Shown: one piece after another, positions 1 through 10,866 of the stretch
Layout of the letters: the number at the start of each line of letters is the position of its first letter
How positions within the stretch are numbered: position 1 is the first letter of the stretch
NCBI GenBank assembly: GCA_025738555.1
Contig: JAOVFP010000008.1
Span: forward strand, 4,216,001 to 4,280,000
Length of the DNA stretch: 64,000 bases
From: Cyathus striatus
Lineage: Eukaryota; Basidiomycota; Agaricomycetes; Agaricales; Nidulariaceae
Reading direction: 5' to 3'
The notes under the pieces: generated by a model
The model's database searches: none
What the model saw: the letters and a program-made list of their open reading frames with translations, nothing else
Told to the model about the DNA's origin: nothing
Made by a program: the position numbers and the translations under genes

Positions 1-625
1 CCCCTCATCTTTGTACTGGTGAGATAGCTACATTTCAGTTCTTATTATGTACAGCTGATTTAGCAAATAGACAACGCAGTCATGATTGGATGGGCATCTT
101 TACCTCGATTCTTGTCTGGCAATACTGATAAATACGATATAGATGCTCGGCCCAAATGGAGCATAGAAGAGATTTAATTTATAAATGCTGAAATTGTCAC
201 GCACTTCAATTTATTCGCCTGCGAGTATTTGGCGATGTATTATATTAAGACAGATAGTGATTTACGCGGTTGGGTGCTATAGAGAGTTTATGCTTAATGA
301 GTTAAGTACTAAGTATGATCTGCCTGTAGGCTCTGAATTTAGTACATCTGGCGTAGTACTTCATACCTTTTTTTTTTGCGCCGAATCCTTCAATTCTCAA
401 GACAATTTCTAAACAATTTCAACAGTCTCGAGAAAGATATAACTTAGAAAGCGAAGAGTATAGCGTGTCATTTTTACGCGAAATGTCACGGCACGTGGAA
501 ATTGACGCGATCAGTAGCTTTACCAATTTCTCCTCATTGTCACTAAACTGTCACTTCGCATTTTGTTCCAACGCTAATAGTTGGTCCCATCATCAGTATA
601 ACGCCAAACGTCAAAGTTAATTTTT
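1..625. other. Upstream intergenic stretch
   Basis: AT-rich sequence without a convincing coding region on either strand; the only open frame (185-412) is short and has no recognisable motif. The last part is presumably the promoter and 5' leader of the RDH54 gene. A CACGTG core lies near 494. Confidence 0.5.
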
Positions 626-3600
626 ATGCCTCCATTCATATCTCCTCTTTCCCTCAAACGAAGGCGCGAAGACTGTGATTCTACCTTGACCGATTCCAAG
701 CGGCCCAATCTTACAACAACTGGTCAACATGAAATGAACTCACGCGGACATGGAAAGGACTCTATCTGCTGGATGGTGCAATGGTAATATGTGCTCACTA
801 TGATGGGTTATAACCGTTGAAGTACTTATATAGACTTATGACGTTTTAGGCGTAACCCACAACATAGAAAACATAAGACATGGGATGGGGACGGCGTCTT
901 GGTTGTTGAAGAAAACAAAGCTACGTTACATGATGTCGACGGGAAAGTGTGAGCATTCGTTAATATTCATTATGCACTCTCCGCTTGCTTATAATATTTG
1001 AATAGCATCGCAATGGGTAAAGCTCAACCTCCATTCTCGGCAGGGAAGAACTTTACTGTTGGAAGTAAAGAACTTGAACTTGATTGTCAAATGGCATGGG
1101 CGGATTTTTCATCTGGAAAATGTTTTGGAAATGCAAACATTCCTACCATCTCTTCAAATCCACGCTTACCAGTAATGTCTACTTCCAAGAAGTTCACGCC
1201 ACCTGTTATTACCAGAGACAGAACCGAATCAGGCGGAAGTTTTCAATCTTCTACCTTTAATGGCCAATCCCCATCTATATCATCGGATCGACTTCAGTGC
1301 TCCGAAGCCCCTACGGATGACTCGGCATGCTGGATAGAGACTTACTGGGTCGCTAATTGGTACACTTTTTAGGCTAATATCAGTCAAACGTGTTGCGTTA
1401 ACAGGATAACCTTAGGCGTAAGCATCAAGCCAAAAAACACAAAGTGTGGACTGGCGATGCTTTCATCTCACAAGCAAATGGACAACTGACAATGATATCG
1501 GAAGACGGTAAAATGTATGCTCTTCGACGAATCAATTTTTCTACCGCTCACGTGTATTTCAAGCATGGGCTCCATACCCTGGCGCGGACAATTACTTAGG
1601 TGTGGACTTCAACTGAATATCGGCGGGAAAGAAGTAGAAATAGATCGCGAAGTCTCAAAATCTCAAATTCCGTTAATAGCAACGGGAGAGTCCTATACAA
1701 TCGTTACCACTGACATAGACAACCAAGCATCAAACTCCGTAAATAATAGTGTTTTAACACCGGATCCCAGTGCTAAGCCCGCCGAGAAAACATTCATATC
1801 TCCTGCTTCGTTTTACGCTGTTCATCCCAAGCCAAAGCTTAAGGGGCCACTGTAAGTGTATGCATTTTAGAGTAAATAATCTTACTAAATCGTGGTAGCT
1901 ACGATCCTAATGCAGAGGGTGCGGTAGTCATGAAGTCGCCAAGTAAAGAACACGCCAAAAGGTTCAACACCAAGTGAGGATGTCTGTTATATTTTAATTC
2001 ATGATACAAATGACCAATTCATTCTCAGAAATCTACCTGTAGTACCGGTCGTGCTGGATCCTATTTTGGCGCGGCGGATGAGACCACATCAAATTGAAGG
2101 TATATCAAAGCTACAGTGTGTTTGAAAACTATGTTCTTAATATATTTCTCTGCAGGCGTCAAGTTCATGTATGAGTGCGTTATGGGTTTGCGTAAACATG
2201 AAGGTCAAGGATGCATTCTAGCAGATGAAATGTGGGGTTTTTTTTTTGATTATATTGAATATATCCTAAAGGTGACGACCTCTATAGGGGATTGGGGAAA
2301 ACACTTCAGGTTGGTCTGTCAACTCACCATTCTGTCAAAACTAAAAATCTTCACAGACAATTGGTCTCATATGGACGTTACTTAGTGAGAATTCTCCTCT
2401 CAGTTTCATCTCATAATAAGTGCTAATATTACCTTGCAGAGCAAAATCCGTATGCTTCAGGGTTTCCTGTTGTCCAGAAAATATTAGTCGTGTGCCCCGT
2501 TTCTTTGGTAAACGTAGGGCATATTCATAAATAATCTCGAATCGATGCTAATTCACAACTAGAATTGGAAGAACGAGTTTCATAAATGGTTAGGGAAAGA
2601 CCGAGTCGGAGTATGCATTTGCGATAAAAACAAGGTGATACCAATGTTCACAAATGGGTAAGAGCTCCTTAATGATCTAAATCGAATGCTAATACTGTAA
2701 GCCGCTGAAGTAAAACATACCAAATACTTATCCTTGGTTATGAACGCCTCCGAACAGTAATGTCAGTCTTGTGTTTTGCTTGAAATGTATACCCCTAACT
2801 TGCACCTTCAGAAATGAGCTCGCGGTATGCGTGTAAGTAACTCAAATTTTCAGTAGCTAGTAACTGACATTTCCTATTAGACCGCCTATTGGATTGATCA
2901 TATGTGACGAAGGTGGCCCATAGTTCTGTATACAGCCTATTATTTATGCTGACAGACATTTTTAAAGGTCACCGTTTAAAGTCAGCTAACAATAAAACGA
3001 CTACTGCATTTGCTTCCTTAAGGACGCTCAAACGAATCATTCTTTCTGGAACGCCTATTCAGAATGATCTAGGAGAGTTTCATACAATGGTAGATTATTT
3101 GTTTATTTGTTGTTTATTTATCGACAACGCTATACTCTTATGGATAGGCCCAATTCTGCAATCCCGGTCTTCTTGGTAGGCACATATATTTTTTCTTTTC
3201 GAGCACGGCTTACATCGATAACCAGACGAATACAGCGCGTTCCGAAGGTTATACGAAAATCCAATTCTAAAAAGCCGAACACCCGACGCAACGGCGAAGG
3301 AAATTGAGCTTGGAGAAGCACGTTCCGCGCAGGTAAGGTCATTCTTTATTTATTTTCATAAAGAATCGTGTCCATTTCAGTAGTTACTTTCCGTTGCGAA
3401 GAGCTTTGTTTTGCGCAGGGAAGCCACAATTCTTCGTAATTACTTGCCTCCCAAACGTACACCATCATCTTTTTATATTTTATTCCTACTTTCACACTTG
3501 TTTTTTTTTTTCAGAGGAATATGTGGTCTTCATTACACCCACTGCTCTTCAGCTATCGATATTCTCAAGGATTCTCAACCCTTCTCGTGTTGATGATCTA

Positions 3601-5446
3601 GTGGAAAGCTCTCCATCCGAGTCGCTCGCATTGATCAACCTTCTCACTAAAATCAGCAATAGTCCAATACTACTGAAGGCGGTTTCTGAAAATAGCAAAA
3701 TGGGAAATGGAGGGCACCAAACGTCCGTAATCAAGGACGCTGCTAAATTGGTTCCTGACAAGGCTCGAATTGATGACATGTCATTGAGTGGTAAGTTGCT
3801 AAGTCATATTTTCCAGCGGTCAACTGAAAGCCTTTTACAGGAAAATTACTGGTACTCTCGAAGATGTTGGACGATATCTATGAAGTATGTACACCTATTT
3901 CGTCTGAATATGTTTGTAACATGACTTTCATTTTCAGAACACAGATGAAAAATGTGTGCTTGTTTCCCATTATACGTCAACTCTCAATATCCTTGAGGCA
4001 TACTGCAAGAAATCCAGATATTCATACTATCGGCTGGATGGGTATGCTTTGTCTCCATGAATATCGGGTATATTGACAAATCATTTCAGCCAAACACCAA
4101 TGGCTAAACGGCAAGAGTATGTCAACAGTTTCAATAAATGTGGCCAGCGAAGCAGCTGTAGGTCCTACTCCTACCATGTATATTAATAATTCCCGCTCAC
4201 GAATGCTTCGGAAGTTATCTTCCTATTAAGTTCTAAAGCAGGTTCCTCTTTTTATTCTTTGATGCTGGAACTCCGAATCTGACTTCACACAGGTGGGGTC
4301 GGCATCAACCTCATTGGTGCGTTTTATTCCTACTAGAATTTTCCTCCACTAGATTTGATCCTTTATATATTTCAGGAGCGTCAAGACTATTTTTAGTAGA
4401 TTCGGACTGGAATCCAAGGTATGGACATATGCCTTTTTATTTTCAGAAGTCAGTCCTGACAGGTATTGATAGTCATGATTTGCAATCAATGGCCAGATGT
4501 CATCGGTATGTAATCTTATAATGGGTGTCAAAAAATGTATTTCATGTAATCTTAGGGATGGACAAAAGCGTACAGTTGTGATATATCGCTTTCTGACTGC
4601 CGGTGCAATCGATGGTAGGAAGTTCAGTTGAGCATTTTTAACAAACACTGCCTGAGCCTTGCTGTGCAGAAAAAATCTTCCAAAGACAAGTTACAAAGTT
4701 AGGCTTGAGTGACTGTAGGTCTTTCACTGAACCGTAAACGACGTTGACTCATTTAAAATGCATTAGCATTAATGGGAGCTGTACGTAGAAATCATGTTTA
4801 TTTCTTCGTTGTACTCAGCTCGCTTTAGGGAACGTCAACCTCGAAGAGTGATTCCTTCACAAAGAAAGATGTAAGATTAAGATCTTTTCCAATTATGTTT
4901 AACTATTGAACTTTTACAAGCTACGAGATATTTTTCGTATTCATCCGGACACTGCGTGCAATACTCACGACCTCTTGGATTGCCATTGCGAAAATGATGA
5001 AGATATCTGCGAGGATATTATGGACAGAGAAGGAAGTCTGGAGCCGACGGTATCGGACAGCGAAGGGCCACATTACAAGGGGTTCGTCTCTGCCTCGGAT
5101 ATCAAACCGGAGTCCGGGTTTCAAGCAGAGAAGTCTGTACGTCACTTTATTTCGATTATTATCCACTGCACTACAACCCTTTCTCCAGTATTTACTTAGG
5201 AAGAAAGAAGGACTGGCTTCACTGGCAGCATGGACTCATATAAGATGCACGACTTCGGCCAGAGCTGAACGAATACAAGATGAGATCCTTCAGAGCATGG
5301 TACTCAGCCAGATTGATCAGTATCAGCATGTTGCTCGCAACAGCAAAGAGGAGCGCTTATGCGAAGCATCTATTTCGTTTCTTTTTGAAAGAAACAGCGA
5401 TGTATCTCAGATTTTGGATGAAGATGAACAGGATTCAGGAATATAG
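626..5446 (+). CDS. RDH54: Rad54B/Rdh54-type SNF2 DNA translocase (recombination repair)
   Basis: A nuclear Swi2/Snf2 ATPase of the Rad54B/Rdh54 group, which remodels Rad51/Dmc1 filaments and joint molecules in homologous recombination. The chosen start opens a basic segment (KRRRED), followed by two DUF2439-like modules (about 774-1080 and 1345-1655; motifs KHKTWDGDG and KHKVWTGDA, ending GSKELELD and IGGKEVEID). The ATPase core then reads in order: RMRPHQIEGVKFMYE, GCILADEMGLGKTLQ (an intron at 2232-2287 splits the Met codon before GLGKT), ILVVCPVSLV, CDEGHRLK, ILSGTPIQNDLGEF, GVGINLIGASRLFL, DWNP and ARCHRDGQKR. All joins use GT-AG introns of about 45-80 bp, and no motif is broken. Family members usually have a single N-terminal module, so the tandem pair is unusual. 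Rad54 itself is the main alternative, but the DUF2439 part argues for Rad54B/Rdh54. The next gene starts 209 bp downstream. Confidence 0.9.
774..1655 (+). repeat. Tandem duplication of the DUF2439-like module inside RDH54
   Basis: Two successive modules (about 774-1080 and 1345-1655) share the order Trp, basic KHK, TW-GD, an acidic DGK turn and a terminal (G)KE-E-D strand. Each is cut by two introns at equivalent places and in the same phase: after the conserved Trp (784-849; 1360-1415) and after the DGK turn (949-1005; 1515-1563), all phase 2. Shared intron position and phase point to duplication of a genomic segment within the gene. Confidence 0.75.
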
Positions 5447-5655
5447 AAATTGATGTGTGCTTTATGTGTACTTACATACTCTAGTATACCGTGTTTGATG
5501 TGCCACGTAACAACACGTGCCATAATATTACTTAAACTCGCTGTATATATATCCTCGTCCTTACTAACTATCTCAGCTTTCCAAATTCATGGTCTTTTCC
5601 GCCAACTACTCGTCACGAATACTTTGTAGTTGCGAATCGACCCCTCCCGCTCGTC

Positions 5656-8202
5656 ATGCCATTGAACAATATCTTGCGTCAAAGGGCCAACGTCTTGGCT
5701 AGTTCTGTGAACATTCATCGCGTTTTATTATATTCTCTATTGTCCATTGTTGCCGTATCTGCAGTCGTTGTAAACGCACTGAAGAGCCATAGCAATTTCT
5801 ACTCCGTGGCTATTTACCTCTCCAAGAGCAATCGTAGTGCGCTTGTTAGCTCATTACTTTCCTCCCCGTATTAGCATAGCCTAATAAATTATATAGGTTC
5901 TTGCGAACTTTGGCATGCTGCTCGCCTTGCTTTGTGGTCGGATAATGCAGAAAATTTTCTTTGGAACCCTGCGTCCCAATGAAGTTGAGGTATAGTTTTT
6001 GAGCATATCGTCATACGTGCACGGTGTCATGCTAATTAATATTTCATAGCGCTTGTACGATAGGCTTTGGTTCTTTATAACGGAATCCTTACTAGCATTC
6101 ACAATATTCCGAGACGAGTTCGACATACCTTTCGCACTTATGTTTGGATTTTTATTATTTGTGAAGTCCTTCCACTGGCTTGCAAGCGACCGCATTGAAT
6201 GGGTAAGTGACTCGTGTGTTTATATAATTATTACATTACTTACTGGCATTTATTCCCTTTTAGATGGATCAGAGGCCTTATCCTGGTCCCAACCTCAGCT
6301 TTCATGTTCGGATGCTAGTCTTATTCACAATATTATGGATGACAGACTTCCTCATGCTTATTTTTGCTCTGGAAAGTACCATCACGAATGGGGTCGGTGG
6401 AATAGTTCTGTTCGCTAGCGAGGCAAGTCGTAAGGAAAACATTGCAGCACTGTTATTAACCATTTTCCTTAGTATGGGATATTGATCGCCAGTATTATGA
6501 ACACAATTGTGAAATACCTGCTTTCAGCGTATGAATTGCGACGTGCAGGTCAGAGAGGTGGAGAGAATGCTCCTCCATGGGAAAACAAGAGCATGTGGGT
6601 GTTTTACGTGGAATTGGCCACTGGTAAGTCTCGTGGTTTAAATACTAAATCATTGCCAATTCATGAGTGATTTCTCAGACTTCCTCAAGTTAACCACATA
6701 TCTTATCTTCTTCATGATCATCATCACATTTTATGGGCTTCCTCTGCACATTATTCGAGATGTTTATATTACTGCTCGGTCGTTTATCACACGACTTCGC
6801 GCCCTACATCGTTATCAAACTGCAACGCGCAATATGGACGAACGATATCCAAATGCATCTGAAGAAGAACTAGCGGCAACGTCCGACCGAACCTGTATTA
6901 TATGTAGAGAAGAAATGTTATTACAAGTTGCCGGTGCCGCTCCTGCTGGCGATGGCCCCAATACAACTCCGAAGAAACTTCCTTGTGGGCACATCTTTCA
7001 CTTCCATTGTCTTCGATCCTGGCTGGAGCGACAGCAGAGTTGTCCCACTTGGTAAGCTTATTAAGACTCGTCCCCTTGCCTTTTCTAACGTGATACGTAG
7101 TCGTCGCAATGTTCTGGAATCCAACAACGCCATTGATGGAACTCCTGATGCTCCTGCTCAAAATCCAGGTATCCCTCAGGCCGACCACCTTGCTCAAGGA
7201 GGACCACAAAATTTGAATGCTCAAGGCCTGAACAATAATAATCCATTAGGAGGAATTGTCGGTCGACTATTTCGCAACCCCGTTCAAGAACCAAATAGAT
7301 ATTTTCCAGCTCAAGTGCCCAACCTTCGTAATCCAAACCCTCCCAATGCAGGTCAACCACCCGCTGGAGGTATTTACGTTCAGTATCAAATACAATACCA
7401 ATTTCCTCCGGAACACGGGCAAAGACACCCGCAGAGACCATTACAAGAGGTTCCTCGGTTTCCAGGATTCCCCGGACCGGAAGGTGCATGGCGCCAATGG
7501 CCTAATTCCCCTGCTCATCGTGATAATGAGACCAGTGGCAATATCAACACCACAAGCAATCCCGCTCATGCAGAAGAAACTTCCCCTTCTACATCTTTGG
7601 GGAATACTCTGTCTAGACAACATTCTGATTCTCGGGACTCGGCTGCAGATACGAATGCTAAAAGCGAGTCTCCTTTCACGGATGGACCGTCGCAGATGAA
7701 AGAGCATTTACCTGACCAAACTTCCACTCCGGAGCCCGTCCATTCTGTTGCAAGCTCCACCAGCAATATACCAGATCTTGTTCCTCTGTACGACTATTCT
7801 ACTATAACTCACGGAAGCTCATTAGCACAGAATGGAATGCCAAGCGACGTTCCAAATATTGAAACAATAGTATCTCAGACCGGACAACCTTCCTTCCGGC
7901 CTTCGCACCAGACATCACCGTCTGTTATAGAACAGGAGAGCCGCCTACCGTTGTTGAACGCATTTACCCAAAGAGAACTTGCTGCTATGGATGTTGCCAC
8001 CAGAGAAGACATTGACGAACGCCTAAGAGTACTTGGACGAGCCTCCAACACTGTTCATAATTGTATTCACGATCTCATGAAACTTCGCAGCACTCTTCCG
8101 CCGTTAAATACGGTTTCAAATGCCTCGGACACTAATCGAGTAGAGACTGATTCATCTGGGGCAAATGAACGTGAATCTGGCCAACTGCAAAATACAGATT
8201 GA
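5656..8202 (+). CDS. HRD1: HRD1/synoviolin-type ER membrane RING E3 ubiquitin ligase
   Basis: Catalytic E3 of ER-associated degradation, which retrotranslocates and ubiquitinates misfolded ER proteins. The N-terminal half is a chain of hydrophobic helices in the ER membrane with family signatures: NFGMLLALLCGRIMQKIFFG, LRPNEVERLYDRLWFF, and FRDEFDIPFALMFGFLLFVK followed by FHWLASDRIEWMDQRP. After the last helix (ITFYGLPLHIIRDVY) comes a RING-H2 finger, CIICREEM...LPCGHIFHFHC...ERQQSCPTC, with the final Cys supplied by the exon after a short intron near 7053. The rest is a long Pro/Asn/Gln/Ser-rich cytosolic tail, as in other fungal Hrd1. The first exon most likely splices from a GTTAGC donor near 5843, which joins SNRSAL to VLANFGM. 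It ends 96 bp from the convergent Aim41-like gene. Confidence 0.93.
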
Positions 8203-8298
8203 AAGTGTAGAGATAAATATAATGTTCTAGTAGCATAAAATGAATAACATCGGTGGACAAATCAGATATATAAAAATATAGAAATTACAAGAAATATT

Positions 8299-9216
8299 CT
8301 ATGACGATTGTTCATGCTCGTTAAGCAAGGTCTCAGTCTGTCGTCTAACAAACTCAGAATCCACCAGAGACTTGTCCACTTGTGAATAAAATTCTCTCGA
8401 TACTAAACCGAACGCTTTTTTTGGTTGTAATCCTGGAGGAAGACTACCAACAATGTTTCTCAGTTTTTGGCTAACTTCTTCCTCGGGCAGTTGAGACGGT
8501 AAGAACCTGGATATAAGTTCACATTCCCGTTTTTCTTTTTCTGCCAAATCTGGGCGTGAAGCTTCCATGAACATGGCGGACGCCTCAGACTGACAAATAA
8601 CATTGAGTGATGAAGATAATATCTGAAGACACGCTTACACGACGTTGTATACTCTTCCTTAAAATCCCGACCTTTAATGGATAGGTAATTAACCGAGACG
8701 CACAAAATAAAATTGTGCACCAACTCACAATTGCAGATGACGAAATCTTCCCATCTCCCGCCTTGTCTGCATTGTATATTTCAGAGAGTACAGACTACAG
8801 CTGTCCATCAGGTTATTGAACCAACTCAAGTAGGAAGCAGCCTCACGCGTAAAGTAGTGGATGTAAAGGTATCCTTGCCCTGAATAAGTGAATTACAAAA
8901 GTTAAAAAATAAAAATTTAAAAAGGATGTTTGGAACAAACCTTCATCGCATTTTTAACTTCACTTAACATATGGGCTCGGATATCTGTTGACAGCACATT
9001 AAAAATTAATGAACATACAGGGAATAATTAATAAATGTTCAATGTGTACGCACTCGCGTCTATCGATGTAGAGTACGTTTTTCTCCATCTAAAACCAAGA
9101 ATAAAATGAGTTATTCTGGGACGAAGAAGAGACATGCTGGAACAGGTACGGAAAAAGTGAAGTGACTGAACGCGGTGGAAGCAAAGCCGCAGACGAACTC
9201 GAACGCGATGTAACAT
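8299..9216 (-). CDS. AIM41: Aim41-like mitochondrial GatB/YqeY-domain protein
   Basis: Member of the YqeY/Aim41 family, which shares a domain with the GatB subunit of tRNA-dependent amidotransferase; fungal members are mitochondrial. The start at 9216 opens an Arg-rich leader without acidic residues (RVRVRLRLCFHRVQ... RWRKTYSTSI), typical of a presequence. Splicing then gives IRAHMLSEVKNAMK, GKDTFTSTTLRSVLSEIYN, ADKAGDGK, ILRKSIQRR, EASRPDLAEKEKRECELI, RFLPSQLPEEE and a C-terminal Asn/Glu-rich end, which is the family order. Five small exons are needed. The precise biochemical role of Aim41 is not settled. The gene is divergent from the queuosine-salvage gene (162 bp between the two starts) and convergent with HRD1. 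Confidence 0.85.
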
Positions 9217-9378
9217 GTGACCGGTTGACCAGTGGCCGACGCCGCCAGATAAGATCTAAGGTGTGGACTCCGGAGTCTAAGTATGATTATCTGACTCGGA
9301 GGAAACACTGACCATTCCCTGTCGGATTTCCTTGAAGTACTTCCAGACCAATCCAGACAAGCCACTGATTACGAAAAT

Positions 9379-10754
9379 ATGCAAGCTTCCTTCCCCTTCT
9401 CTGGATCCTACTTAAAATCAATCAAAGAGTCATGCAAGTCACTCCGAGAATCTAGTCATATTTCGGTGCGTTTTGTTCAGCAGTCTATATTTCCGGTCCA
9501 ACCTCGACATCATCCACAGATCACTGAATCAGCTATCGAGCGACTACTATTCTCTCCTTCCTTTCTCACTTCTTTCAAACGTGTCTCGTCTGACCATGGA
9601 TTGGCACTACCACTCAAATTTTCGTCTTATCTAGAAGAGTTGAACTTGATATCTATCCTCTCTCTGCTCAACTTCGCTTCTGGATATCGTGTTCCTTTGC
9701 ACGTTAAAACTGGTCGCGGTGCCTGGGATTCAATTCGAGCTCTGGTATTTTCCCTGTACATCACATCTTCTGCTGGCGACGAAAATTTGCTCTCGGCCAA
9801 GGGAATGTCGACAATTAGCGGTGTCCAAGTGGCCGAGCTAATGAGTATAAATATCCACACTGAGCGCCCTCATGAATCCATTCCCGGTGTAGTGATCGGG
9901 GAACTAGGAGGTCCTTTATACGAGCTGGTGAAACTCATCACGGGAGTGCTGAATGAAACTGGGTCCATTTTAGTGAATTCTGGCTATCCTGATCTTGGCT
10001 CCTTCGTTGCCAAAACTCTAAAGGAATCTGAGAAAGAAGAACCAGCAGTACGATTGGAAACAGTACTGGAAAAGGTATGTGGATCCTGTAGCCTGACTTT
10101 TTTAAGTTCCGCTAACGTCTACTGCAGCTTGTTCGCCTTCTTCCAGCATTCCAGGATATGGCAATCGTTAATGGTCATCGTAAGTAAAATTTTCAAAAAA
10201 TTCACTCATTAATATCGTTCTGACATTATGTTACAGCTGTATATTGCTTCAAGAAGGCGTTGTTCCTGGTCCACGCCATAGTCATTCGTTTTGGCCGTAT
10301 CAATCCTTCACCGTTTCCAATTCCTTCTACCACCGACAGTCCAGTGTTCACGGATAATGTTCTCCCTTCATTGCTCGTGCACTTGGGAGTAATTGATCTT
10401 TCTGGCGCCCCAGAATTATCGCGGTTGTTTCCTAAAGCTGGTTCAGAAGAATCTTTGAGCGCCCTTCTTGGGCCACCAAAAACACCAACCGCCAACAAGT
10501 CTCCCAAGCAGCCTCCAGTGGCAGGTCCCATATTGTCGGTTGAACAGGCTTATATCTTGCGCGCTGCTGCAGTGGATGCCTGTGAACTGATCATTAAATA
10601 TGCTCACAGATGTACACCACCTTCGGTAGAATACGAATGGCTCAGGGAAATCACTCTGCCTGACTTGGACATGTGGATTTGGGCCGTGGCTAAGGACCGG
10701 CCCGATTACAGAGCTCTCCAGCGGTTCATTTTAACAGATACTATCTTCTTCTAA
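9379..10754 (+). CDS. QNG1: Queuosine-salvage family protein (DUF2419, Qng1-like N-glycosylase)
   Basis: Likely releases queuine from queuosine 5'-monophosphate so the base can be reused for tRNA modification; fungi cannot make queuine. Three exons (introns about 10075-10127 and 10179-10236) give one protein. Family-like blocks are LSLLNFASGYRVPLH, VLNETGSILV, LLPAFQDMAIVNG followed by VYCFKKALFLVHAI, FTDNVLPSLLVHLGVIDLSG (with the family's conserved Asp), ILRAAAVDACELI, and LDMWIWAVAKDRPDYR close to the end. The order and spacing match human QNG1 (C9orf64). The aromatic residue that usually follows the NF-S motif reads Gly-Tyr here, so the active-site loop is not identical. The start is the first ATG of the long open exon. 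Confidence 0.8.
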
Positions 10755-10866
10755 AACACACATTTTATTGCTGCATGGAAAATGGTAAAAATTGAGCAAG
10801 CCTGTCTAGTTGTACACAATGAATTCCGGGATATAGAACGAATGAACCTGAGAGGTATCAAGAACA

